Of a DNA stretch of 64,000 bases, positions 1 through 13,160 are shown one piece after another; position 1 is the stretch's first letter, and each line of letters opens with the position of its first letter. The notes under the pieces are model-generated. The model did no database searches. It was given only the letters and a program-made list of their open reading frames with translations, and had not been told where the DNA came from. The translations under genes and the position numbers were made by a program. The DNA comes from Pithys albifrons albifrons (Eukaryota > Chordata > Aves > Passeriformes > Thamnophilidae): the NCBI RefSeq assembly GCF_047495875.1, contig NC_092463.1:8698622-8762621 (forward strand). The letters are read 5' to 3'.

Positions 1-3000
1 ACATGAAAGACTTCTACAAGGAAAAGAGGCTGAGCACTTTCCAGTCCACATCTGCAAAGCTCACAGGGGTGGGCAGGAAAGGTTGTCTGATGAGTTATGG
101 ACAGACAAGCCACTTCCTCACCTCAGTGCCTATGCCAGCACCCCTGTCGATGCCCAGACTGGTCAAATCTGGTGTGGAAATGAAGCATGAGCTCAGTGGA
201 GGAGTGTAGCAAGGCAGCTGCCCCTCCACAGGGCTGATTCCCTCCTGGCCGCAGAATGTGGAATACTGTTTTGCTCCGAGCATGCATAGTTTGTGTGGGT
301 GTAGATTTACATTTCGTTAAGGAAAATGAAACAAAGGGGCTGGTTGCAACTAGCCTGAAGTTTTATTATTTGCAAGAGCCCTTGCCTTCATGTGATGCTT
401 TACGTAACAGCTTTACACATCTGCAAAGTATGTAAAACATTTCCACTGTTGTGACAAAAAAAAAAAAAAAAAAAAGGGAGGATATTTCTGACAGGTACTC
501 CATCTCCCAGGAGGACTCAAAAATGAATTTTTAGCTCCTAGTAGGCAAGAAAACAGCAAGGACCAAGAGTCTCTTCTCTAGGGCCAACTTTCCGTAGGTT
601 TGTGGAATAGTAGATCACATTTCCAGGGATGCCCACATGCTTGAGACCATAGTAGACAACAGATTTGATTCAGAAAAAATGCTAAAATGAGACTGGCTGA
701 GTGGGAATAAAAGCAGTAGGAAACTGGGACATGCATCCTGATCCCAGGGAGAAATAATGGTACAAGGAAGAAAACAAAATTAAGAAATAGATAGAGCTCA
801 GGGAGCAGGAGAGATGCTGCCATGGGCAGTCTCTGAGCAGCTGCAGAACTAGAGAGCTGAACTGAGGGCTACATTTTTGTCTTACATCACCTAGAAGATG
901 TGAACAAGCACACTCCTTCTCTAATGCTTATTTTGCTCTATCTGATAGTGCAATGTATATACATGTAAGGCTGGGGGGGCGGGGCAGGGTGAAGCAAAAA
1001 TGTTATGAATGCCTCCAAGGAGAATTGGAATGAATGAAAAATGTCTGTAGCCATTCAAGTGCAAAGTCTAATGAATCAGCCCATCCACTTTTCTTTGACT
1101 TCTGAGTCTGGGTGGACCCAAACCACAAAGAAAAGAGGAAACAAAGGTGGAGTAGACATCGAGAAAGATCTTTCTGCAACTTGGCATTAAAATGTAGGAT
1201 CTTCCAATCACTGCTCAGCCCACGCAATGTGAAGCAATTGGAAAGGACTGGAAAATCACTGCACAGAGCCCTGGGATGCAGGGGGTGTTTTGTTTGTTTC
1301 TTTTCCCCAGGAACTGCTTAAGCGTTATATGACTTCTGAGAAACTTTCACCAGGTTCCTCTTCCATTACAGTCTCCCTTAAAACAACTTGAAAAAACGTG
1401 AATGTTTGGTTCAATTCCATAGCTCTGCTTCTACTTTGTATTTAGTTGTCCTCATTTGGAGGTATGGCATCAATTCTAATGGTTTTCTCCATTTTTATAG
1501 TCAGGAATATGTCTCAGGCTATGAGACTCCTTCAAAATAAAAAACTGTAAACCTGGGTTGACAGAGTTTCTAATTTTCCATCTTTTGCGCATAACCCTTC
1601 AGATACATCCTATAATGAGTCCAGCTCAACCCTTGAAGGAAGATCCCCAGTTCAAAGCACAATTTGGCCAGTCTTGGTTCATCCAGTCTCAGAACCATAA
1701 GACCATTCCACTCTTTTCTGTCAGTTCCCATTCTAAAAGCATGCTATAAAAACCCTCAGCTTATCTCATGCTATGTATCATCTGCACCCACAACCCCACA
1801 TGGAGCTCAGCCTACAAAAAGAAGGTAGGTGAATATGAAGTCATAGAGCAGCTTAGACATATTCATGCTGTTGAAAAATTATTGGGTCCCAGTGTTGCTC
1901 CAAATCAGCAGAAATATAAGAATTGGTAGGTAAACTACTTCATACGAGCCCTTTGCCATGACTCTGCTCCTGTCCCACAAGCCTGGTGTTCACAAAGAAA
2001 CAGAGGGGCAGAGGAACCCTGCTCCAGGTGACAGGGGACAACTACCACACACTGAAATCCCTGCTGGGGTGACTGTAAACCTGGCAGATGTGATGCAGGT
2101 AGAAAAGTTCTTTCTCCTGCTCCTTTACAGGGCTGTAGTCACCTCAGGGGGACAGGCAGGGCATTGTCCAGCAAATGAAGAAGGTTATATTTCTTCTATG
2201 GCTTTAGATTCCCAATTCTGTCATATAAATTGCATGTTGAGACACCCTGAACTGCTGCCCATGTGATGGAACATTGCTTGCTCTTTCTTTGCCTGAACAT
2301 CTTCTTGGCTTGAAGCCACTTACCAGGAGCCTTTCTTTCTCTCAGCTACGTGCTTGATTACTTCTCCTGTTTGATCCTCTCCTCTTTCCTTCTTAAAGAT
2401 TTAAGACTCTGTAGAAATATTTGCATTACTAATCTATGTCAGGTCTTTTTTCTGCTGCCCATCTTCATTGCATCTGTTCCTTATCAATCTTCATTACTTA
2501 TTCATATTTTTATACCCTGTATGAATCAGAAATCACTACTAGAAACATGTCCTGGTTGTTCCAGGCCCACAGGGAGAAACAGTCCATCATCTGAGGTCTT
2601 AACCATTTAAATGGCCAAGATAGATGGACACCTGGTGTGCAAATGGACTTAGCACCATGTTTTCACCCCTTAACTGTAGCATATAAGGTTTCTCCTTACC
2701 CCTGACTGTGGTTTCCCCTAGGTGTGACACAAGCAGTATCTCTTGCCTCACAAACAAGCACCAAGAAGCTGGAGGAGTCCTCTCTGTCCTGTAACCACCC
2801 TGTAGTACTGTTCCCCTGGACAAGAGCTGGGTCCGGTTCTTCTCCATGAGAGCTCCATCCCAGAATGAGTGTGCTGCAACTTATTCAGCTTTCAAAAATG
2901 ATTTGCAGGGCACAGTTTTAACTGTTTGACCCCTGTGTTGCAGCCTTGCCCCATTGTGCATACATTCTATTCTTTTGCCAGGCAAATGGCAATTTTTCTT

Positions 3001-6000
3001 CACTGAATATATAAAGGCAAAAATTTGCTCCCAGAGACAAAGGTGAACTTTCTTGTTCTTTTTCTTTTCGTTTTTGCCCCTTTTTGTAATGCTGGCACCA
3101 AGCCAATTTGCTGTGCTTTACTTTCTTTCCTCTGTATGTGCGAATTTTTATATGATTTTTTTTTTACACAGCTCCAGAGGAAAAGGATTTCTCAGCCTTG
3201 ACATCCTGTTCACTTCTGCATACTTTTGAACGCTCATTATTAGAAGCCAGCTATTTATACACAGGAACAAAGTACATTCCACTAACCCCTTGTGGCATAA
3301 CTCCACATGCTGACTGCTAAGCCCTGGAAAGGTGTATTGAATGCATGACAGAGAGCTTTTCATAGGGATTGAATACCCACTGTACATCGGCACAGGAACA
3401 CCCTTTTAAAATTCGCTTTGCTATCATGTCTTTGGAAATATGAAAGGCAAACCTTTCAACAACCTCATTCCCTCTGACTCTAATCTTGATTGTGTTGAGA
3501 GGGATAGGTGCCAGATAACTGTATCGGTGGAAACAGAGATAAGAAGGCTGTGCATGCCATAAGCAGTTCTATTGCTTGAATTATGGCCTTGGATAGATGC
3601 AGTGACAATAACACGACAGCACTAATAGGTGAGTGGTTCATTTACCTGCCTGGTATCTTTCAAAGATATCAAGTTGCGCTTCATTACTGGAAAATTCCTA
3701 AGGACCTAAAATGAATCAAGAGCAAGTGTTTTATCTCAAAATCACCCATCTGAAAATACATCACAGTGGGCATCTCACAAGGGAAGATTAACCTAAGTGA
3801 TGCCTCTGTGCATCTCACAAAAGGGACTGGGGTTGAAAACAAGATGTCAAAGCAATCTTTCAGTTGAAGAATAGAAGGATTTTTCAGAGAGGATTTGGTT
3901 GTTTTGGGTTTGTCTACTCTTAGAATATCTTTAAGACAAAAGGTTGGTGCCCAAGGTGCAATTCAACTTTTTGTTTTGTTTTGTTTTCACCTTTTTAATA
4001 TTCCCATCAAAGGATATATGATGCCCCCTCCAGTTCAAAGCTGGTACATTGGTTTCAAAGCCCACTGAACTACACTTTTAATTGTGGTGGAAGCTTCTTC
4101 CACCTACCTGCCCCAAAAGTGCTTTACTGTATGCACAGCTGTGACTGTAGTTCCATCTGGCATTCACCCACTTGACTGTTTTCTTGGGGACTTCAGATAA
4201 AAAAAAGGTACCCCCACAACTGCGTCTCCACAGAGCATCAAGCCCCTGTTCTCCAGGAGGGGATTCTGGTGAGACCATGTCATGATTTTCACCATTGTGG
4301 AGACAGAGCAGATACAATATGTCAGTCAAAGTCCCAGCCTCTCAGGAGGATGGAGGAAATGATGCCATCTCACCTCACTTGCAGAGAGTCTCTGATCAGC
4401 ACATTGCCCAGTATTTGTAGCTTCTCATAGTATTCTGGTAGAGACTGTTTCAGAAAGCCTTGGCAAAAGAGAACAGAAAAAGTTGTCCTTCTTAACCCAG
4501 TTTACTTGACAGTTTCCATAACAACTTGACACAGCTATTTATAACACAGGAGAATATAATTTGCGTCTCATCATTTTTAGAACCTTTGTTGCCATATCAA
4601 CCTGAGCTCCACGTAGCAGAGCACAGCTCCATTCAATTCTCTCATCCACTCAGAAAGAAACTTCTCCTCAATGAATTCAAATTCAGTTGGTCTCAAACGA
4701 CCCTTGAGAGGCCTACTTGTCACTTAAGGTATAATTCTAGCCACAATTTAAAAATATTTTTGCTGGTGTGACCTATCTGCGCCAGACGGGTGGGATCACC
4801 TTCAGCAGGAAGTGAAAGATGAGAATGGGATGGACAATCAGACCAGCACTCCCATTTTCTTGGAAAGCAAATAATGAAAAGGATATGGCAATTACTCAAA
4901 CTCTTTGCAATGGGTGTTGAAGAAAAAACTGTTTTTGAAATGTCAGAGATACAAAGGCTCAGTCCTTGGTCTGCATTTTGGGAGGGAGATTGAGTGGCAA
5001 GTAGTTCCAGCAAAGAGCAAGGTCAGGATGCAGTGAAAATCAAGGTGGGTAGAAAAGTGACAGAAGACAACAGCCAGGGGAGAGACTGTTCTCCCAGGAG
5101 AGACATAATGCTCCCAGAGGAGAAGAGGATCCTTCCTGGTATGCTGTCAGATGCTGCTCAGTCCTGGATTCATTCCCCACAGTGTCAAGCACCAAAAAGC
5201 AGCTCTGAAAGAGACAAATGTCCCAAAGGCACAACTCAAGTGGGGATTAGGTGTCTCCCAATACCTCTCTTTGGAGGAAGTTGTGGTGCTCAGACACTCA
5301 GTTAAGTCTTTCCACCAGGTTAAATGAAGTGGGGCCTCAGTTTCTCACCAAGGCTTTTTTTCCTGGTTCCTGCTGGCTGGTACAGCCAGTGCTCATCATT
5401 TGCACAGACTGGACACGGGAAATTCAGCCTTGCAAACCCGTGGCACTCAAATCATTCCTTCCAGGTCAGAGGAGACTTAATTTTAAAATACTCATGCAAT
5501 GTGCAATCCCAAGTATCTATAATCTACCTGACACCTTCATCTGACTAAGTCACACTCAAATAACCCTTTGGCTGTGCTGTGGTTTGTCATTCACGCTTCC
5601 TCCTCCTGTTGTGATATGGCAGGTCTGTTGTCCATGCCCTGACACCTCACTGTCTCAATCTTCTGCTTTTGCTACTTTCCCAAGATGCTTCTCTTTAAAA
5701 TAGGTGTCCTCCATCTCCCTTCCCTCTGAGATCTGAAGGTGTCCGTGTATTCCCTGGAGTAAGCAATCCATTTGGCAGAGCAAATTTCATGCAAATAAGG
5801 TGATCACTTGACATAATGCCAGTGACTTAGCCTCCCTTCCACCAGCAGAAATGCACAAAACAGCATTTTTAAGAAGTGGTGTGGGTTCCTGGTTTGCATT
5901 AGTCATATTGTTCTGTCTTGTTTTAATCAACTCATTATTTCTAGAGGGTCTCCAGTGAGACTGAGGAGCGTGTTAGCAGCTCCAGCATGGCTGGGTTCAG

Positions 6001-9000
6001 CTGCCTGTGTCAGCAGATGAGAACCTCAGCCTCACGGATGTGTTTTGTAATGTAACAGTGCTGAATACAGACTCACCAGCTTTATTAATAGCAGCCCTAT
6101 TATTTAACATGATGTTCCACCAACCCCTTGGACTGGGGACAATAGGAAATGGCACTTACATGTTTAAATCTGTGGCACGCTGGAACTGTTTGAATGTGTA
6201 TGATTCATTGTCAGACAGTGCTATGTCAGGCACTGCAGGCAAAATAAAACAGACTTCATGTGCATCGTCTGTATGTGTTCTACACGTAAGCTGTTTGAAA
6301 TGCGTCCTGCCCAGCCTCTCCTTGCAGAAGCCATAAATGAGCTCCATGTAGCCTTTAAAGTATTCTTGGTGGGACCTTAGGAAATACCAACCTGGATGTG
6401 CCTGCTTTTAACCATAGCCACAGAGAGGGGTAGGAGCTCTCTCTTGTCATGTCTACAGGGACTTGTGGGATATCTGACTGGCTACTGGAAGAAAATAGCT
6501 TTACGTATGCTTTAAAAGAGGTCATTTGATTCCTAAACCTAGTAGTTATCACTTACACTTCATCAAAACTAGAAAGTTTTGGAGTTTTGGGGTGGGGTCT
6601 TTTCCCCCACACTGACAAGTATTAGTTTAGCCCCGAGAAACTGGGAAGCCCTGAAAGATGGAAACTTGCACTGCTCACATTCCTCCAGCATCTGTCTCGA
6701 CTGATTGGTATTCCTGAATTTCATTTTTCTCCCATGTCCTCTAACCCCTGCTTAATTTGCAGCATAATTGATACTATTTAAAGTCATTGAGTTCAAGGGG
6801 AAAATTCACATTTGAAAAACTGTATACTGAACACACTAATCTTTTCATTGAAATAATTATTCTGAAAGCTGTGACATAAACTGAAAACTTGTGGCTCACT
6901 CTATGAATGGACCAATGTAAGACTTTTCTAATATGATTTGTATTATTCAGACTGTATCTCCAGTTCTGAAACAGAAATGGTCCTAAGCAACATGTGTGGG
7001 ATCTTTCTTTTAGGATCCTCAGCCCAAACACACAGGCCTCATTCTTGAGACAAACCTGTCCTGGGAGGAAACTGAGGCACAGACAAACTACTCTGCTGCT
7101 GACACCACTTTGAAAGATTGAAATTCTCTGATCCAGATTAGGATTTCTTCAAAAACTGAATGATGCCTGCAAACTAAGCAAAAGAGATGTTATAAAACCT
7201 TTAAGAGTGTTCCCTGGTAATTCCCAGCCCAGCAACATGCTCTATCTCTACTGCTATTAAAATAGTATCTTGTTCTCTTCTAGTTGCTTTCAGTATGAAA
7301 TTAGACCTTACACACAGTACCTTTTTTTGTAGTTGTCTGCAGAAAATGATTCTCAATTTGCATTCATATGACAGTGATAATCACCATTTTAAAGAGAAGT
7401 CTATTTGTCTGAAAAAAATCACCGCCTTTTCCCCAGCCCTCCTCAACAGACAGACTTGTGCTCAGAGTAGGTCACATGGTCACGATTTAATCCAGCTTTT
7501 CCCTTCTCCCAGCCTACCCTGCCGGGCCCTGCTAGGAGATAAAATCCATTACAGGGAGCTTTTTCTTTGGAAAGCATCAAGGAATTGTTGTGGGACTGTA
7601 GTCCCTGTATCATCTCAGACGCACACAACATGAAGTTTTGCCTTCCTCAGTATGATGTGCCACCATGTAGGACCTTCAGAGACACTAGGCCCCTCCACCT
7701 GTTGCTGACTAAAAATAAACCTCCCAGATCTTGTGACAATTGAGACCATTTCCTCACTGCCCACCTTGGCCCTTTAGTGCCTGCCTTGCTGCTTCACATC
7801 AACCCCAGCCCAGCAATGAGTTCAGCGAGGGGCAGAGACCTGTGGGTTCTCAGCCAGAGCTGCACAGCTCCCACCTGCCAGCAGCAGATCCTGCTCCTTG
7901 CCCTTGGTATGTCATGTGGGCTCTGTATTTTTGATTTTTCTATACCTAAAACAAAGAAAAGGGAAAATCAATGTCTATGCTACAAATTATAAGCCAGGAT
8001 CTGGTACACTGTAATGTGCGCCATCCCATTTATTTCATAGCACTTAAATGCCTCTCTCAGTTGTCTCACTACAGAGACTCCAGGCAGAGTGGAGCCATGT
8101 TCCTTAGCAACTCACAGTATACATGACAAAATTAACCCAAACAGTTTTGTTTATTAACTCTTAATAAGGAGCAAACAAAACAGCAACCTGAGAGTTTCAC
8201 AACAAGAATGTTTTCCATTTTGGGTGCATTACTAATATTACAGACAACAATGTTATCTTGGGTGTTCTGTGGAATTTTTTTAGCTCTTTTGTGAAGACCT
8301 ATTTGAAACATAAAAGTCTTTCCCTCCCCAGCGCCTGATACTTCTATAATAGAAAGACTCTATGTAGTAATAAAAAAATTAAAATATTATTGGAGCTAAT
8401 GAGCTCTAGCTGATGCCTTCTTGGCATCACAAAATCCAGGTTTGGAGGATGGAGATGTGAATAGTATCCCCAGACTCTCTCCCAGAGATTGTACAAATTG
8501 CAGGGGTGAAGTTTTCAGTCTGCTACAATTTACTGCAGGCTCTTCAGAAAATGTCACCTTATGCTACTCTGTCCCTGTATCCCAACCCTGAAAATACAGT
8601 CCTGTTTCAGAAAGATTTTCCAAAAACATATGTATTAATACATGCAAGGCAGCACGGGCTTAATTTGAGAAGGTATTTAAGCAGCTAACTAAATCACACC
8701 AATTTCAGCAGCAATCAGGTGTCCAAAGACCTGGTGTTCGGTGCTCTGGAGATGTGAACCAAACCTGTCCCCTAAGACTATTGAGGATGTCACTTGTGGA
8801 ACATGTTGGTTTATGTCCATCATAAAAAGGGACTAGATGTATTCTTTTTATGGTTCCTGTCATATGGAGTTAAAAAAAGTTGAGTTTTAAAAAATATGAA
8901 AAACTTGTCAGGCTTTACCAAAGGACAACAGCCCATTGCCTTGCTGCCCCAGGAGATTAGGATGAAAGGCTGCTGCCAAGAATTTCAGGACTAAAAGAGA

Positions 9001-10566
9001 CTTCTACAAGATTATTTCCAGATATGAAACCCTTTTCCTGCTGTGCTGCTGAGTCCTCCCTGTCCAACACTTCATGGCAACTGCTGATAATGAAAGTGCA
9101 GAGGGTCCCTCCCAAGAACTAACCACACCAGCTGATCCAGGCAGCCCTTTCCGGCTTTTATGGAGAAGAATAAGTCACTTGTGCATTCTTATGAGAAACT
9201 ACTGAGACACCAGCTACAGCATCAATAGGTTTTTATGGAAACAGAATGCAGATTCTTATCATGCTTCATTTATTTGGCAAGTCATGACACATGAATTCCT
9301 TGGAAACTTACTCCTGGTAAACGTAGAGCTCCGAGGGCTGAGCATTGAAATAACATAGAGGCAGGGTGGTTAGAGGCACGTACTCCAAGGGCCATGCTCT
9401 TCCTGGTTCCAGCTGGTGGAAGGAGTGGTAGGGAGGTAAGAGAAGGAGATGGACTGGAAGGGGAGCAGGAGGTGAGGGAGAAGATCCACTTGCACTCTCA
9501 ACTCTGCAGCTGGGCTTAGTCTCCCTGATGCACTTCCGCCCAGATGTAAATGAGGAGGTACAGGCTGGAAGGATGCTGCTAATATACCCTCATGATGCAC
9601 TGTGGTGCAAGTAAACGAACAGGCTGAGAGCCTGACAAGAGTGTTTGTCTTATCTTATCCAGGCCATCTTCTGTCCTACATAAAGTTTATTCATTTTTGT
9701 ACGTTCTCCAGTATGCTAAACTTCAGTGGATGCAAGCATTTCTCTTAGTCAGTAAGGTATATCCCTCTCCCATAGGGCTGCTCAGGTTCATTTGCTGCAC
9801 AGTCCATGGGCTCTGCACGCTCAGCCCAGCCCTTTCTGTGCTGCCCCCTGTAAACTTATTACTGGTAGCTGTGAGATCATGGAGCATATCAGGAAAAATT
9901 GTCCTATCCAGCAGCATGGAATAGGCAAAGACCTCTCTGAAATTTGCCATCTTTGTACCACTATGACCTTGGCAGAGTATTGCTGTGGTTTTACCTCCAT
10001 GGAAATCCAGGCTGGCTTTACTCCTGCATCTCAGATAAAAACACATCCTTCCTTCCCCTTGTCTTCTATCTAAGCTCCGCAGTCCCTGTGGTTCTTGACA
10101 TTTGAATGAAGAGAGCTCTGGGGAACATTAGGGTCAGGTCTGATGCCTGTCATTAATAAAAAGTTGGTAAAATTGAATGAACCTCAAAATAAAAACTCAA
10201 GACACTTCCGTCTTCTCTCTAGGACTGATGTGCCTATGTTGGCACAACATAGCACTGGTCACAGCAGAAGGGTACACACTAACTTAGCACATCTACAACT
10301 GCAGCATCAAGTGGCTGAGGTTTTGACTCTTTTCTGAGGACAAAAAGAAATACGACCATCTCTACTTGCCCCAGTCTGGGTGACAGCTTTTTCAGCTCAA
10401 CTGGATGCTTATCTCAACTGACAGATGCTTATTGTTGAGTGTTCATGCTGCATGACATATCAGGAACATCAAATTTTACAGCTTATGAATCAAACTTGGT
10501 ATTGATTTTCAACCTCTCCTGGCCTCCATAACATGAAATGAGACCATGTAAATGTGGAACTATCTG
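1..10566. other. Intergenic or intronic, no gene recognised
   Basis: Apart from the poly(A) run, I see no exon, RNA gene or clear transposon remnant. Open frames here are short and lack family resemblance on both strands. Confidence 0.6.
456..475. repeat. Poly(A) run of 20
   Basis: Twenty consecutive A residues. No recognisable retrocopy precedes it. Similar runs occur at 12332-12346 (A), 16783-16797 (T) and 54732-54747 (T). Confidence 0.9.
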
Positions 10567-10709
10567 TCCATCCATCCATCCATCCATCCATCCATCCATC
10601 CATCCATCCATCCATCCTTCCATCCATCCATCCATCCATCCATCCATCCATCCATCCATCCATCCATCCATCCATCCATCCATCCATCCATCCATCCTTC
10701 CATCCATCT
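10567..10709. repeat. (ATCC)n tetranucleotide microsatellite, about 143 bp
   Basis: Uninterrupted ATCC units except for two identical breaks (ATCCTTCC) near 10616-10621 and 10696-10701, 80 bases apart. All frames stay open and read as HPSI or GWMD repeats; these are not genes. Confidence 0.97.
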
Positions 10710-13127
10710 ATAAATCTTGCTGTTAAGTGTAGCTCTGGCAACAGGGAAGGGGAAGGCATGAGGCTCAGAACCTGAGCCTTGAGGTCTGCTTCTGTTGACT
10801 CCAGTGTCGACAGGCTCTGAAAAAAGAGCTGAGTGGGTAATTTATACCTGTTCCCCTTTAAGATATCCTGTCTATTTTCTTGCTCAGCCTCCTCACCAGT
10901 CCCAGAAGTGGGGAGGAGGAGTAAAGTATGCAGCCACACTTCCATCCTCAAATTAGCACCTGAGAAAATAAGAGGTAAGCTTTCTCTGAAGAGTTGCTGG
11001 AGAAAATGACAGGATAAGCTGAGGAAAGGAGGAGGCCTTCCCCAGCACCCAAAATGCCGTGCCCCCACCCACTCATCAAAGTTTCTTTTTCTTCTAGTTT
11101 TAATATTTTTTCCCTTTTCTCTGTGCACTTTGTCCAAGAGGAAATCTGGAAGCTGAGACTGCCTCAAAACCTCATTTTAAGCCTTCCACTTTCCCAGTTT
11201 ATACTGTTTTTTCATCCACAGCTCTGTCAGTCACACACATCTAACTCCATGCCTTGTGGCAAGAACACTTGGACACTCATGAAGGTAGATTTGAACTATT
11301 GCCTTTGATAGTTACAGGGTCTGCTTGTGCAAACTAGGCTTAATACAAAGGTTTCTAATTAAAGTTTATACCATCCAGGTCCCTTCCGGCTTAGACAACA
11401 GCTACACTTGTCCCCCTCAGCCCAGCTCAGATGGTCATTTGCAAGTTTGGTTTGCACTCTCCTGTTAAACCCATCCTATAGAGTTTGGGGACTAGTCCTA
11501 TGTTTAACCCATCCCAGGCAATTTTATGCTCTGTTCATCACAAAAACTGCTAAGGTGAAAATGCCCTAGACCAATGAAAAATGTCCCCTCAGACTATGTA
11601 GATTATTCTCCTCCATCCCTTTCCCTTCTTTTCCTTTCTTTCTCCCAGGGCACTGTCAGCTCCGGCCCACCACCCTCAGACACGTGCGCACAGAGCCAGG
11701 CCAAGAGGGGAAATGAATCACTTGCACTGGGAGATCATGATTGCAGCATTCTTATCTTGGAAAAATAACTTGCACATCTCCAGGAGCCTGGCAGAGAAAG
11801 CAAACCCCAGCCAACTTAAGGACTTTCAAACAACACATCCTAGGGGTCAGGAACAAGACTGCTTTCTTATTCATCATGATTTTTTTCATCAGAAAACCCC
11901 CAGCCCAAACGACCTATATACTGGCCTTTTCAACTGTAAAATAGGCACACTGGGAATAGGGAAATGGGAAAATCCCTACACGACCAGTAACTCCAGGCAG
12001 GATATCCTCTGTGTTATGAGCTTTAAAGGTCTTTCAGGTTCCCAAAAGCTGGCAGACTTTGTATCAAACTGGATTACATGGGTAAGAATTCCTGATCTGA
12101 ATGTCATTGTGTCTGCTGTGTACAAGCAAATGCTATGTAGACAACACTCTAAAAATCCAGCAGGTCCTCTGAGAACTTAGTGCTTCTCAAGGCAAAATTA
12201 ATTAAGAAGTAATGAACTGAGCTTTTGATACCACAGTGGAAGTGTTGCTGCAGGCACAAACATTAAGAAAAGGGTGCTTCTGACTGATTTTTAATTAGAA
12301 TTTAATAGTGCCCTGAAGTTACATCTCTCATAAAAAAAAAAAAAAAGCTTACCTAGTTCTATGTGATGAACAATTCAAATTAGATTTTAACATATTCAAA
12401 TAACTGCTCTGAAAGATTTGCATGGGAGTAATAGAGATAGTACAGATTAAATCCTTGACCCTTTACAGGAGACTTTTCTTTAACTGATCCATCAGTCTGT
12501 TTGCTTGCAGTTAAATGTTGGAATTAATAGATTGAAGGAAGTACTGAAAAGCCACGTGAATTGCAGGCTTCAGCTGAAGTAAATTAGCACAGTCCATTGA
12601 TTTTAACCACATTAACTATCTCACTGGAGTGTGCAGATCTTAACTGCAGGCAATATTTCCAAGTCACGGCTGGTCCCAAGTCCGTTTTTAGACTGAATAG
12701 CCTCTCACTCTCCAAAATGTCCCATTAAATACAGCTCAGCACGTATAAGCCTGGGGAAATCTGCCTGTAAAGTCATCCAGATTGCTCAAAAAGCTCAAAC
12801 TGGAAAACAGAGTGTGTCATGGTAACTGCACAGGCTCTTGGGGTGGCTTGGCTGAGGTTTGTACCTCTAAGACATTTGCAGGTATGTTGCTGTTACTGGT
12901 AGCATCAAGAAACCCATCTGAGCAAGAGCCCACAGGGTCTGGCCTGAGATGAGTTGCTGTGAGAGGAGGCCAACAAAATACTTTCACTCATCCTGAGAAA
13001 ACCATACCTTTTGCTGCAGTGTATGTAGGAGAATATTTATGTCATGGAAATCTAACCTACCCTCTCTGTCTGGAGTGCTGGGCTTTGGCTGTACTTCTCT
13101 CAATAAATATCCCCATCAAGTAAACAA
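10710..13127. other. Unassigned sequence between microsatellite and RTE
   Basis: No exon or repeat recognised. A 155-codon frame at 11713-12180 (+) has no motif and no family match known to me. Confidence 0.55.
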
Positions 13128-13138
13128 CATCATGCAAT
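13128..13138. repeat. Target-site duplication, left copy, of the RTE insertion
   Basis: CATCATGCAAT, identical to 14274-14284. The left copy runs directly into the element's (CAT)n tail, so the boundary on this side is slightly ambiguous. Confidence 0.85.
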
Positions 13139-13160
13139 CATCATCATCATCATCATCATG
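13139..13160. repeat. (CAT)n trinucleotide tail of the RTE element
   Basis: CAT units running into the GGCTAGGC end of the RTE LINE. On the element's own strand this is an (ATG)n 3' tail, the kind of short-repeat tail RTE elements carry in place of poly(A). Confidence 0.9.

Noticed and set aside
10490..11167. Long minus-strand open frame with GWMD repeats (225 codons), and + strand HPSI repeats
   Set aside because: Created by the ATCC microsatellite, whose unit has no stop in any frame. The non-repeat ends have no family resemblance.
11713..12180. 155-codon + strand frame
   Set aside because: Composition and sequence show no domain, and there are no splice or promoter signals around it. A chance frame is the simplest reading.
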